Below are positions 56,020-63,917 of a stretch of 64,000 nt of DNA, in pieces; position 1 is the stretch's first letter; the number at the start of each line of letters is the position of its first letter. This stretch comes from Erwinia phyllosphaerae (GTDB lineage: Bacteria; Pseudomonadota; Gammaproteobacteria; Enterobacterales; Enterobacteriaceae): the NCBI RefSeq assembly GCF_019132875.1, contig NZ_JAHSPF010000009.1, forward strand, positions 62,001 to 126,000. Direction: 5' to 3'. Under the pieces are notes generated by a model. It saw only the letters and a list, made by a program, of their open reading frames with translations. It had not been told where the DNA came from and ran no database searches. A program made the translations under genes and the position numbers.

Positions 56020-56180
56020 ACGGGCCGACAATTTTTCATTAAACCCGAATACGCTGTTGCACGGTTTATCGAGTGCTCACGCAACTCTGGCTTTTGTCGC
56101 TGGGATAAAAGAAGAAGGGGAGTAAACTGCGCGGCGGGTGCTCTGGATCTTTCGGTCCTGAGCATACGCAAGGGACAGAA

Positions 56181-56239
56181 AGAGAAAGACCCCACCTGAT
56201 AAAATCAAAGTGAGGTCAACCCTTATGCCCAACAACATA
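56181..56239 (-). ncRNA. Sok-like antisense RNA 2
   Basis: Same arrangement as Sok 1. It differs at the 5' end, opposite codons 2-4 of mok (CCAAC in place of GTAGC on the plus strand). Confidence 0.75.
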
Positions 56240-56287
56240 AAGGTAGTCCTTTACCCGCTGAAAAGCAACGGAGGAGGAAGCCAGTGA
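56225..56287 (+). CDS. Mok-like leader peptide 2
   Basis: 20 codons, overlapping the start of hok copy 2 as in copy 1. Begins Met-Pro-Asn-Asn-Ile-Lys. Confidence 0.7.
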   Translation: MPNNIKVVLYPLKSNGGGSQ

Positions 56288-56439
56288 AGGCAGCAAAGTT
56301 ACTCTTTTTGAGCCTGATCGTGTTCTGTGTAACGCTGTTAATATTTACATGGATAACGCGCGGCTCACTGTGTGAACTCAACATCAGACAGGGAGAAACG
56401 GAGGTTGTCGCCAGCCTGGCTTACGAAGCCGGAAGGTAA
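56284..56439 (+). CDS. hok: Hok-family type I toxin, copy 2
   Basis: 51 residues from GTG, identical in protein sequence to copies 1 and 3. Two synonymous changes relative to copy 1 (GTG for GTA, TTA for TTG). Confidence 0.92.
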   Translation: MKAAKLLFLSLIVFCVTLLIFTWITRGSLCELNIRQGETEVVASLAYEAGR

Positions 56440-56558
56440 GGGCAACCCGGCGGCGGGATCCGTCCCGCCGGCCGGATGTTGTAGCATGATCCGCGAGCAC
56501 CCTTTCTATTTTTCCGCTGCCAGATTACTCAGGCATAAAATCATTATTCAGGTTTTAA

Positions 56559-56693
<135 letters not shown>

Positions 56694-56854
56694 ACGGGCC
56701 GACAATTTTTCATTAAACCCGAATACGTCGTTGCACGGTTTATCGAGTGCTCACGCAACTCTGACTTTTGTCGCTGGGATAAAAGAAGAAGGGGAGTAAA
56801 CTGCGCGGCGGGTGCTCTGGATCTTTCGGTCCTGAGCATACGCAAGGGACAGAA

Positions 56855-56913
56855 AGAGAAAGACCCCACCTGATAAAATCAAAGTGAGGTCAACCCTTAT
56901 GCTCCACAACATA
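56855..56913 (-). ncRNA. Sok-like antisense RNA 3
   Basis: Same promoter and terminator as Sok 1; the 5' region opposite mok codons 2-4 differs again (TCCAC on the plus strand). Confidence 0.75.
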
Positions 56914-56961
56914 AAGGTAGTCCTTTACCCGCTGAAAAGCAACGGAGGAGGAAGCCAGTGA
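56899..56961 (+). CDS. Mok-like leader peptide 3
   Basis: 20 codons, overlapping hok copy 3. Begins Met-Leu-His-Asn-Ile-Lys. Confidence 0.7.
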   Translation: MLHNIKVVLYPLKSNGGGSQ

Positions 56962-57113
56962 AGGCAGCAAAGTTACTCTTTTTGAGCCTGATCGTGTTCT
57001 GTGTAACGCTGTTGATATTTACATGGATAACGCGCGGCTCACTGTGTGAACTCAACATCAGACAGGGAGAAACGGAGGTTGTCGCCAGCCTGGCTTACGA
57101 AGCCGGAAGGTAA
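56958..57113 (+). CDS. hok: Hok-family type I toxin, copy 3
   Basis: 51 residues from GTG, protein identical to copies 1 and 2. It lies 149 nt before the AI-2E family gene. A +1-shifted frame runs from within it into that gene but is not family-like and is not called as a fusion. Confidence 0.92.
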   Translation: MKAAKLLFLSLIVFCVTLLIFTWITRGSLCELNIRQGETEVVASLAYEAGR

Positions 57114-57261
57114 GGGCAACCCGGCGGCGGGATCCGTCCCGCCGGCCGGATGTTGCGGCATGATCCGCGAGCACCCTTTCGATCTATTTTCCCCGCGGTA
57201 TTGCAAAAGCAGCGCAGCCTTCTATGCTGCGTTAGCAAATTGTTGTTCCAGGGAAAATAAA

Positions 57262-58371
57262 ATGAGATTTAACGGCCTGACAAAGGGATTTTTTATCCTG
57301 ATCCTGCTTATCGTAACCGTGGCTTTTTTCGAGGTACTACAACCCTATTATTCCGCCGTGCTGTGGGCGGCGATTCTGGCGGTGATCTTTCACCCGATGA
57401 AAAATAAACTGCGCCAGTGGATGGGCGAAAGGAACGGCGCGGCTTCCCTGCTGACCGTGGCGATTATCTGCCTGATCGTAATCACGCCGCTGGCGCTGAT
57501 CCTGTCTTCACTAGCGGTTGAAGCTAACGTGGTTTACAGCAAAATTCAGGCTAACAGCACGCCGGTACCCACGATGGTAACGGATGCCATACACCATCTG
57601 CCGCAGTGGGCACAAAACTATCTGGCCAATCATCAGCTGAATACGGCAAACAGCATCCAGCAAAAGCTTTCTCAGGTTGCGGTGCGCGGCAGCCAGTATC
57701 TGGCGGGAAGCGTTTTTCTGATTGGCAAAAGTAGCCTGAGCTTTGCGCTTGGGTTTGGCATCATGCTTTATCTGCTGTTTTTTCTGCTGAAAGATGGTGC
57801 CTGGCTGGTAAACGTTATCCTCAGGTCGCTGCCTCTGACGCGCTATGTAAAGCACCACCTGCTGGCAAAATTTGCGGCGGTAGCGCGTGCCACGGTTAAA
57901 GGGACGGTAGTGGTCGCCATAGTGCAGGGCGCGCTCGGTGGCCTGGCATTTTACTTTACCGGTATTGATGCCAGCCTGCTTTGGGGAGCGCTGATTGCTT
58001 TTCTGTCGCTGGTTCCGGCTATTGGTTCCGCTATTGTCTGGGTACCTGCCGCTATCTTCTTTTTCTCGACCGGTCTGATCTGGAAAGGCGTTTTCCTGGT
58101 CGTGTTCTTTGTTGTGATTGTTGGTCTGGTAGACAATTTCCTGCGACCGCTATTGGTTGGCAAGGACACCAAAATGCCGGATTACTTAATCCTGATTTCC
58201 ACTCTGGGCGGGATGGAAATCTACGGCATTAACGGTTTTGTCATTGGTCCGCTGATTGCCGCAATGTTTATCGCCTGCTGGAACCTGCTTTCCGGACGCG
58301 ACCACGAAGGCAACAGCGAAGAGCTGGATCAGGAATTTATTGAAGAAGGCAAAACGCCACCGGGCGTCTGA
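57262..58371 (+). CDS. AI-2E family membrane protein (YdiK/PerM-like)
   Basis: 369 residues from the ATG at 57262. Seven to eight membrane segments with the family motif Gly-Thr-Val-Val-Val-Ala-Ile-Val-Gln-Gly-Ala-Leu-Gly-Gly and the conserved C-terminal Leu-Val-Gly-Lys-Asp-Thr-Lys-Met-Pro-Asp-Tyr-Leu-Ile-Leu. Family members include putative permeases (YdiK, PerM, TqsA); substrates are mostly uncertain. Starts in unique sequence just after the third hok unit and ends at a terminator. Confidence 0.9.
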   Translation: MRFNGLTKGFFILILLIVTVAFFEVLQPYYSAVLWAAILAVIFHPMKNKLRQWMGERNGAASLLTVAIICLIVITPLALILSSLAVEANVVYSKIQANSTPVPTMVTDAIHHLPQWAQNYLANHQLNTANSIQQKLSQVAVRGSQYLAGSVFLIGKSSLSFALGFGIMLYLLFFLLKDGAWLVNVILRSLPLTRYVKHHLLAKFAAVARATVKGTVVVAIVQGALGGLAFYFTGIDASLLWGALIAFLSLVPAIGSAIVWVPAAIFFFSTGLIWKGVFLVVFFVVIVGLVDNFLRPLLVGKDTKMPDYLILISTLGGMEIYGINGFVIGPLIAAMFIACWNLLSGRDHEGNSEELDQEFIEEGKTPPGV

Positions 58372-58451
58372 TTAAGAGTAAACCTGCGGTCTCGTTTCAG
58401 ACTGCTGGCTAACCCATGCTCCCTGAGCCTGAATATTATCAAAAACTTCAA

Positions 58452-58476
58452 ACGGCCCCGCAGGGCCGTTTTTTTT
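58452..58476 (+). terminator. Intrinsic terminator of the AI-2E family gene
   Basis: AACGGCCC/GGGCCGTT hairpin followed by eight T. It touches the stop codon of the convergent FAD monooxygenase gene. Confidence 0.88.
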
Positions 58477-59683
58477 ATAATCCTTTCGGGATCTCGCGAT
58501 AAAACCCCATCCCAATCAGTCTGCCAAACAGGAAAGGAAGAAAAGACCGACGGCGCAGCCATAGCTCCATTTTTCCCGGTGGCTTGCTGCGCGGCTTTTG
58601 TCCCGCTTTGCTAATCATAATTTGCAGCGATTGCGTTGCCCAGGTGGCAAAAGCGCGCCGACGCTGTACTTTTTGCAATGTTTTCAGGCTTAGCGTGCCC
58701 TTTTGCAGCGGCGCCGACAGAATATTGGCTGCCGCCACTGCGTCCTGAATAGCCAGATTGACGCCGACGCCGCCAATTGGCGACATAGCATGCGCTGCAT
58801 CGCCAATGCAAAGCAGCCCCGGTTTTGCCCACTGTTGCAAACGGTCGATACGAATCTTCAGCAGTTTTACCTGCTGCCAGTTGGTAATTTCCTGTTGTAG
58901 CCGAATGACAGAAAAGGGCGAAGCGGCAGCAACCTGCTGTAAAAAAGCGCTAAGCCCGGCGGTTTGCAGGGTTGCTAAACTTCCCTGAGGAATGGAGTAA
59001 CCGCACTGCCAGTAATCTCCGCGGTCGATCATAATAAAATGCTTTTTAGGGCCGCGGTGGCCGGGCGTCCATTCGGGGTCTTCAGGTTGTTTAGCAACCT
59101 TCAGCCATAGCACATCGCGCGGTGAACCAAATCGCCGTAAAGGCAATCCGGCCAGTTCCCGTACTACAGAGTGACGACCGTCGCAGGCGATCACCAGGTC
59201 GCTGCGGATTTCCTGTAATTGTTCATCAATGATGGCTTTGACGCCTTTTACCTGTCCCTGCTCTTCAACCAGTTCCTGAACCCGCGCATTCTGGATTAGC
59301 CGAAAATTTGGTAGCTGAAGAGCTTTAGCACTGAGAAAGTTTAGGAAATCCCATTGCGGCATAAAGGCAATATACTTGCAGCGCGTAGGCAGGCGGCTGA
59401 AATCCGCCATTGTGGCGGTCTGACCGTCTATTTCGCCGTAAAGCTTTTCGGCTTTTTGATGCGGTAGCGCTAAAAATTCTTCCAGAAAACCCAGCCGCCA
59501 GATGATCTCCAGTGTGGAAGGATGGATGGTATCGCCGCGAAAATCCCGCAGGAAATCACCATGTTTTTCCAGCACGGTGACGGGAATACCGTTGCGCGCC
59601 AGCAGGTAACCAAGCATCAGCCCGGCCGGGCCAGCGCCGACGATGCAGCAGGAAGAAGGTGAGCGGTGGCGATCGGAGTTCAT
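58475..59683 (-). CDS. FAD-dependent monooxygenase (PHBH/UbiH-like)
   Basis: 402 residues. FAD motif Gly-Ala-Gly-Pro-Ala-Gly-Leu-Met near residue 16, the Asp-Gly motif Ala-Cys-Asp-Gly-Arg-His-Ser at about 165, and the second FAD motif Gly-Asp-Ala-Ala-His-Ala-Met-Ser-Pro at about 295 are all present. Group A flavoprotein hydroxylase; substrate unknown, probably an aromatic. A very good Fur-box match lies 28 bp upstream, which suggests iron-responsive control. Confidence 0.9.
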   Translation of the reverse strand: MNSDRHRSPSSCCIVGAGPAGLMLGYLLARNGIPVTVLEKHGDFLRDFRGDTIHPSTLEIIWRLGFLEEFLALPHQKAEKLYGEIDGQTATMADFSRLPTRCKYIAFMPQWDFLNFLSAKALQLPNFRLIQNARVQELVEEQGQVKGVKAIIDEQLQEIRSDLVIACDGRHSVVRELAGLPLRRFGSPRDVLWLKVAKQPEDPEWTPGHRGPKKHFIMIDRGDYWQCGYSIPQGSLATLQTAGLSAFLQQVAAASPFSVIRLQQEITNWQQVKLLKIRIDRLQQWAKPGLLCIGDAAHAMSPIGGVGVNLAIQDAVAAANILSAPLQKGTLSLKTLQKVQRRRAFATWATQSLQIMISKAGQKPRSKPPGKMELWLRRRSFLPFLFGRLIGMGFYREIPKGL

Positions 59684-59710
59684 AAGGTCTTGTCCGGCGA
59701 AAAATATAAC

Positions 59711-59725
59711 TGATAATAGTTATCA
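59711..59725. promoter_or_regulatory. Predicted Fur box
   Basis: TGATAATAGTTATCA matches the 7-1-7 Fur consensus TGATAATNATTATCA at all but one position. It lies 28-42 bp before the start of the FAD monooxygenase gene, where it would cover the promoter. Confidence 0.6.
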
Positions 59726-59869
59726 TTTGTCGGCCGTGTGGTCAAATAGTGCGGTTGGTAACGCGTAAATTTTTAGTCTGGCGGCAGGGAAGCTTGACGT
59801 ATTCGGGATGAAAAAAATTGAAAGGTCTGCTTTACAGATACCCATCTGTATTAACTTATCTTGCGAAGG

Positions 59870-59895
59870 AAAAACCTGCATAGTGCAGGTTTTTA
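59870..59895 (-). terminator. Intrinsic terminator of the acyltransferase gene
   Basis: AAAAACCTGCA/TGCAGGTTTTT hairpin with a minimal loop and T tracts on both sides, 37 nt after the acyltransferase stop. Confidence 0.82.
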
Positions 59896-59931
59896 TTATT
59901 TCACGATGAATCAAGGATAAGAGTATTATAT

Positions 59932-61023
59932 CTATGCAATTGGATCTGCTGATTCACTCTTTTGTGCAATACGATTCTTTTTGGCCAAAAAGGGCGATTC
60001 GATAAATCGCCATGAAAGCCATGCCAGTACTAAAGAAAGCAGACAAGAAGTTAGAAACCTTTCCAGCCCAGTTTCAATACCTAATGCTTCTAGTCTTTTA
60101 CCAATGCCGGTATTCATCAGGGTATGGATAAGGTAAAGAGAAAAAGAAATATCTCCTAATCGTACCAAAAATGCGGGTATGAATTTCCCAATCGTTTTTT
60201 CTGCGCCAATTGCAAAAATCATAATCAGCAGATAAATCCATCCTGAATTTAGCAGGCCATGGTTAGCAAATCGCCCATCCTCAAACAGGATGCAAGCCAG
60301 TACTAAAGAGCATATAAGCAATACACTCATTACAGCACCGTTTATGCGTTTCAGGACTGGCCATGCATGCCCTACAAGCATTCCGGCAAGGAAAAGAAAT
60401 ATCATGGGATTAGTAATCAGCCCGAAAAATGCTGATTCAGTAGGATAGCCTTCAACCGAAAGTGAAATTCCTTTCCCTGTTAGTAAGGGAACGCCAATCA
60501 ATGTCACAGCAAAGAATAAGCAAGTAGATAGCCAGCGAAAAGGGGCCATCATTAAAATACCTAAGGCTACATAAAAATATAGTTCGTAATTTAAAGTCCA
60601 GCGAATACCAAACATTCCACTATCATCAACATAAAATGGTCCTTGATCAGGGTAAATTGGTCGAAAAAATAAAGCACTAATGAAATTTTCTGTTTTATCC
60701 GGGTAATGGAATACGCTCATTGCTCCTGATAAGAAGAACGTGATTAGAAAAATAATGTAATAAACAGGAAGTATTCTCAATGCACGACGCTTCAAGAAAT
60801 TTAAAGTGCCTTTAAAGTCAGGAGTGCTTTTTTTTGCCGTTAAGGTAATCACAAAACCACTTATCAGGAAAAAAAGGTCTACGCCTGTAGCCCCCCAGCC
60901 AAACAACTTATCTCCTGTACCGGGCCAGACATCGTTAATATTCCAGCGAAAATGGAAAAACATGACACTTAAGGCTGCAAGCCCTCTGAGTGCCTGTAGG
61001 CCTTTCAGCGTATTTGAACTCAT
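59932..61023 (-). CDS. Acyltransferase family 3 membrane protein (OafA/YrhL type)
   Basis: 363 residues with about ten membrane segments. The N-terminal motif Leu-Gln-Ala-Leu-Arg-Gly-Leu-Ala-Ala-Leu-Ser-Val with the following Phe-Phe-His-Phe-Arg-Trp, and Phe-Phe-Leu-Ile-Ser-Gly-Phe-Val, are hallmarks of the family. Members O-acetylate polysaccharides such as LPS or exopolysaccharide at the inner membrane. AT-rich, no polysaccharide genes nearby; likely acquired. Confidence 0.9.
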   Translation of the reverse strand: MSSNTLKGLQALRGLAALSVMFFHFRWNINDVWPGTGDKLFGWGATGVDLFFLISGFVITLTAKKSTPDFKGTLNFLKRRALRILPVYYIIFLITFFLSGAMSVFHYPDKTENFISALFFRPIYPDQGPFYVDDSGMFGIRWTLNYELYFYVALGILMMAPFRWLSTCLFFAVTLIGVPLLTGKGISLSVEGYPTESAFFGLITNPMIFLFLAGMLVGHAWPVLKRINGAVMSVLLICSLVLACILFEDGRFANHGLLNSGWIYLLIMIFAIGAEKTIGKFIPAFLVRLGDISFSLYLIHTLMNTGIGKRLEALGIETGLERFLTSCLLSLVLAWLSWRFIESPFLAKKNRIAQKSESADPIA

Positions 61024-61247
61024 AGTGATTACTCTAATATGTAAGCATAATGCTCAGAATGTGTAAGGATTTCGTCCTTATAACATTAAGGGGCAGATGG
61101 CTCCAGAGAAAGGGAGAAAAAAGAGGAAGAAAAGGAGTGCTGTAACTGGCATCCGTGATGCTTTGTGGGAGATATGGCTGCCGATATTGCTGTAATTAGC
61201 TGGGAAAAGGTAAAATATAACGGCATTGCCAATAAAGACGATAAAAG

Positions 61248-61547
61248 ATGGTAACTGAAAATATCGAAAAGGCAGTTTTTGAACTGGTAGAAAGCTATAA
61301 CGGAAGAAGCTTTGTTACGTTTAAGCGATACAAGCTTCAACTGGATACCGATTTGAACGAGGATTTTCGGATTGACCCGGAAGACGCCTATGAGCTGTTA
61401 GAACGCTATGCCAAAAATTTCAGTATCAAACTCGGCACGATCACTTTCATTGATTACTTTCCTGAAGATTTCAAAAAGTCACACGATCCTCTGACCATCC
61501 GTCTGTTAGTTGAATCCGCATGGGCTGGCCGTTGGCTGGGACAATGA
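61248..61547 (+). CDS. DUF1493 family protein
   Basis: 99 residues, acidic and helical, with Glu-Leu-Val-Glu-Ser-Tyr-Asn-Gly near the start and Leu-Asn-Glu-Asp-Phe-Arg-Ile-Asp-Pro-Glu-Asp-Ala in the middle, a pattern typical of DUF1493. These proteins resemble acyl-carrier-protein folds and in other enterobacteria often sit beside ACP-like and STM2901-family genes; a truncated STM2901 gene is present 1.8 kb downstream. Function unknown. Confidence 0.8.
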   Translation: MVTENIEKAVFELVESYNGRSFVTFKRYKLQLDTDLNEDFRIDPEDAYELLERYAKNFSIKLGTITFIDYFPEDFKKSHDPLTIRLLVESAWAGRWLGQ

Positions 61548-61703
61548 ACAACACCTAAAAGCAAACGTCAGAACGCCAGTTTGTAAGAGCTATTAGTCGC
61601 TCAGGCGGCTATGAGCAAAAAGCGGACCTGAGCCATCAGAAAAAGTGAATAATATGAAGGTGCTAAATATCACCTGGTCTGTCTAAGTAGCAGGCACATG
61701 ACC

Positions 61704-62417
61704 TTAAATCAGGTGATTTAGCTCAAATAGCCGATACATTGCAACCCGGCCCGGATCGGTTACGTTTACTTCACGATATCCCTGCGTACGCGTTACCCAT
61801 TCTTTTTGCAGGAATAGCGTAAACAGTGCTGAGCCAGCGTCACCGCCAAGGTGGAAACGTCTTTCACTCCAGTCCAGACAGGGGCAACAGGGCTTGCGGC
61901 GCATGCGTGAGTTAAGCTCGACGCCCATTTTCTCAAATTGTATTTTGCCGACTGATGTCAGTCCCGAGCTATCGGCTGCAAGCCATTTTTCCCGCAGCAT
62001 ATATTCATAAATATTGACAGCAAGCTCGCCTGCCAAATGGTCATAGCAGGTGCGTGCGTACCGAAGATAGACTGGCGTACTGGAAACAAGGGCCTTATGA
62101 GTATGCATAGAAACTCCCATCAGGTTTTCCAGAAGACCAGCGATATGATGGCCCGCAAGGCTGTAATACCGATGACGCCCCTGCGTCAGGCAAATGACCA
62201 GCCCGTTGCTGAGAAGTCGGTTAAGATGTCCGCTGGCTGTCGAGGCTGCTATACCAGCTACTACGCTAAGTTCGGTAGCTGTCCATGCCCGTCCGTCCAT
62301 CAGAGCGCACAGAATACTGACTCTTGACGGATCAGATATGGCGGAAGCTACCATCGCCATTGATGTTTCAAGAACATCATCCGGTTCACTGTCGCACTGT
62401 GTTTCAAGAAGTTTCAT
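61704..62417 (-). CDS. ArsR-type HTH transcriptional regulator
   Basis: 237 residues. Winged helix with Ser-Asp-Pro-Ser-Arg-Val-Ser-Ile-Leu-Cys-Ala-Leu-Met and Gly-Ile-Ala-Ala-Ser-Thr-Ala-Ser-Gly-His-Leu-Asn (about 25-95). The C-terminal part carries a Cys-Cys-Pro-Cys-Leu-Asp-Trp-Ser-Glu motif near residue 180, typical of a longer ArsR subgroup and possibly metal- or redox-sensing. Its ATG overlaps the ACT gene stop (ATGA); last gene of a three-gene operon. Confidence 0.85.
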   Translation of the reverse strand: MKLLETQCDSEPDDVLETSMAMVASAISDPSRVSILCALMDGRAWTATELSVVAGIAASTASGHLNRLLSNGLVICLTQGRHRYYSLAGHHIAGLLENLMGVSMHTHKALVSSTPVYLRYARTCYDHLAGELAVNIYEYMLREKWLAADSSGLTSVGKIQFEKMGVELNSRMRRKPCCPCLDWSERRFHLGGDAGSALFTLFLQKEWVTRTQGYREVNVTDPGRVAMYRLFELNHLI

Positions 62418-62806
62418 TCAGAATGTATTGCCCATTTTTGGGTAACTTCAGCTGCCCGGGTATTATCATCCGTAATGAGAATGAGCCGGTTGCTGTGGTC
62501 GCTGTACTGTACCAGAATATTGATGCCGTTCCGGGCAATTGTGTCAGCTATTTCTCCCAGCTCGCCCGGGCGTTCCTGAGGTAATTTTCTCAGGAGAGGG
62601 CGACACACGTTGTAGACTATAAAACCGGCTTCAGTCAGTACCCTGCGGGCTTTTTCACCATCTTCAACCAGGAAGTGTGCATGTCCGGCCTCTGGTGTAG
62701 TAAATACGCTACCGCCTTCAAGTCCTACTCCATTTTCACCCAGTACACCACCCAATGTCCCAAGTGAGCCCGGGCTATTTTTGAGAATAACGTGAATGTC
62801 ATACAT
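62414..62806 (-). CDS. Tandem ACT-domain protein
   Basis: 130 residues from the ATG at 62806. Two ACT-like halves: Tyr-Asp-Ile-His-Val-Ile-Leu-Lys-Asn-Ser-Pro-Gly-Ser-Leu at the start and Arg-Pro-Gly-Glu-Leu-Gly-Glu-Ile-Ala-Asp near residue 78. ACT domains bind small ligands, usually amino acids. No enzyme domain, so a sensor or allosteric partner. Overlaps the preceding gene by 8 nt and the following by 4. Confidence 0.82.
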   Translation of the reverse strand: MYDIHVILKNSPGSLGTLGGVLGENGVGLEGGSVFTTPEAGHAHFLVEDGEKARRVLTEAGFIVYNVCRPLLRKLPQERPGELGEIADTIARNGINILVQYSDHSNRLILITDDNTRAAEVTQKWAIHSE

Positions 62807-63122
62807 GTTGATTTGTTCCCCTATCAGAAGAGTAATCACGGAATACGCTGGCTACTCGTATTCTGTAGAATGAAAAAATCGATTGTTTACCTTCTTGCTG
62901 CGCGGCCTGATGCACCAAATTTCGCCTCCACCCGGCTACAGACTCCTCGTCTTCCCACCAGGATAAAGAAAGAATTTTTCCAGGGTTAGTCAGGCTCTGG
63001 AAGCGCTCAATTGAAATAAATCCGGGCGTGTTAGATAAGAGAGGCTTCAGCTCCGAAGCAAGCTGAAGATATCTTTCCTGAGCCTCAGGCAGGGCATCTG
63101 CCTCAAAAAGTACTGCAATCAT
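62799..63122 (-). CDS. Antibiotic biosynthesis monooxygenase (ABM) domain protein
   Basis: 107 residues from the ATG at 63122. Ferredoxin-like ABM fold: beta strand Met-Ile-Ala-Val-Leu-Phe-Glu-Ala, then helix, Pro-Gly-Phe-Ile-Ser-Ile-Glu-Arg-Phe, and Ile-Leu-Ser-Leu-Ser-Trp-Trp-Glu-Asp-Glu-Glu-Ser-Val-Ala. Small cofactor-free oxygenases or haem-degrading enzymes share this fold. First gene of the ABM-ACT-HTH operon; substrate unknown. Confidence 0.85.
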   Translation of the reverse strand: MIAVLFEADALPEAQERYLQLASELKPLLSNTPGFISIERFQSLTNPGKILSLSWWEDEESVAGWRRNLVHQAAQQEGKQSIFSFYRIRVASVFRDYSSDRGTNQHV

Positions 63123-63325
63123 GGTTCGCTCCGTCGTCAATTTTCGACAGTTTAATGACGACGAAGGCATGTTGCTTCGGCAGGCACCGAAGTATGCGTT
63201 AGGGAATCCATCGAAACGGGAAAGGCTTGCAGGACGCGCCTGAGTGGGCTTGGTGATGTCTGTTTCTGGCAGGGAACGATGTGGTAAAGTTTTAGCCGAT
63301 TAAGCCATTTACTCAAGGGAATGAT

Positions 63326-63540
63326 ATGGATCCTACGGAGCAGCTGAATGGAGCGTACTTCTACAAAAGAATGCACAACTTTACCGCCGGAGAGCTTTTT
63401 TTCTGGGTTTTTCTGGAGAAGGCTCAAAAACAGCCTGGCGCAGATGATGTGATCGTGCTCGCTCTCTTTATTCTTGGTCAGCCAACAAAATCTACGAGAG
63501 CAAAGCCAGGCGGGTCAACAAAGGGAAGCAGCATTTTGAG
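63326..63540 (+). pseudogene. STM2901-family protein, truncated
   Basis: The first 70 or so codons (Met-Asp-Pro-Thr-Glu-Gln-Leu-Asn-Gly-Ala-Tyr-Phe-Tyr-Lys-Arg-Met, then Leu-Phe-Phe-Trp-Val-Phe-Leu-Glu and Gly-Gln-Pro-Thr-Lys-Ser-Thr-Arg-Ala) match the start of STM2901-type membrane-associated proteins. After about position 63530 the sequence changes to unrelated sequence antisense to a phage gene fragment. The gene has lost its 3' half. The open frame runs on to 63661, but those last codons are not native. Confidence 0.65.
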
Positions 63541-63559
63541 TACAAATTTACGCCACTGG

Positions 63560-63736
63560 ATTAACGATACTTCGCTGAGCAGCAGGATTTTGATGCCGTC
63601 CGGGGCATACATAAACAGATTGCGGAAGTTGCGCTGGCCTTTCGTGTCGTGCATCGCCTGATGCATGCGGTCAACGTCGATGGAATTCTGCGTCGCGTCG
63701 GTCATATACAGGATATAGTCCGCGTGCGCGCCGTAC
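63560..63736 (-). pseudogene. Fragment of P2-type phage portal protein gene (gpQ/PBSX family)
   Basis: On the minus strand the frame reads Tyr-Ile-Leu-Tyr-Met-Thr-Asp-Ala, then Arg-Asn-Phe-Arg-Asn-Leu-Phe-Met-Tyr-Ala-Pro-Asp-Gly-Ile-Lys-Ile and Leu-Ser-Glu-Val, an internal piece of phage portal proteins (expected to go on Ala-Ala-Lys-Asp). Both ends are abrupt: a TAG lies in frame just upstream, and identity stops after Ser-Glu-Val at about 63570. No other phage genes are seen. Confidence 0.65.
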
Positions 63737-63739
63737 TGA

Positions 63740-63917
63740 TACTAATGAGACTAAAGCTTCGCATAAGTATGAAATTGGAAAAGTTGAAGGGAATCCCATC
63801 TTTTTTCAAATAAAGTAGCGAGCAAGGCTCAACTGGATGCAGGTTTAAAAATGCGGCTTTACTCTCACACATACGGAGGGCGTTTGCCCATTGCTGAGTA
63901 GTAGGTTTTACAGTCAT
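63740..63917 (-). pseudogene. 5' fragment of an unknown gene, cut by the phage fragment
   Basis: About 58 codons from the ATG at 63917 (Met-Thr-Val-Lys-Pro-Thr-Thr-Gln-Gln-Trp-Ala-Asn-Ala-Leu-Arg) look like a real soluble protein start. At about 63740 the frame passes into the portal fragment in the wrong frame and stops at 63702. No family is recognised. It could also be a short intact lineage-specific protein. Confidence 0.35.

Larger units (their letters stand above)
55338..56037 (+). repeat. Tandem hok/sok unit 1 (about 698 bp)
   Basis: First of three directly repeated units. Order within the unit: hok leader, Sok gene on the opposite strand, mok and hok, a GC-rich 3' hairpin, then the hexanucleotide satellite. 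The left boundary is set where identity with the start of unit 2 begins (ATTAAACC). Confidence 0.9.
56712..57181 (+). repeat. Tandem hok/sok unit 3 (partial)
   Basis: Third direct copy, offset 674 bp. Identity stops after the GAGCACCCTTTC sequence downstream of hok, so the satellite is missing. The unique sequence that follows leads into the AI-2E family gene. Confidence 0.92.

Noticed and set aside
57046-57261. N-terminal fusion of hok-region sequence to the AI-2E family protein
   Set aside because: The same +1 frame is present in all three hok copies and stops elsewhere in two of them. The family start and a ribosome site are at 57262, so the long frame is incidental.
63152-63427. Minus-strand open frame upstream of the ABM gene
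   Set aside because: It overlaps the start of the STM2901-family gene on the other strand, whose protein matches a known family, and shows no features of its own.
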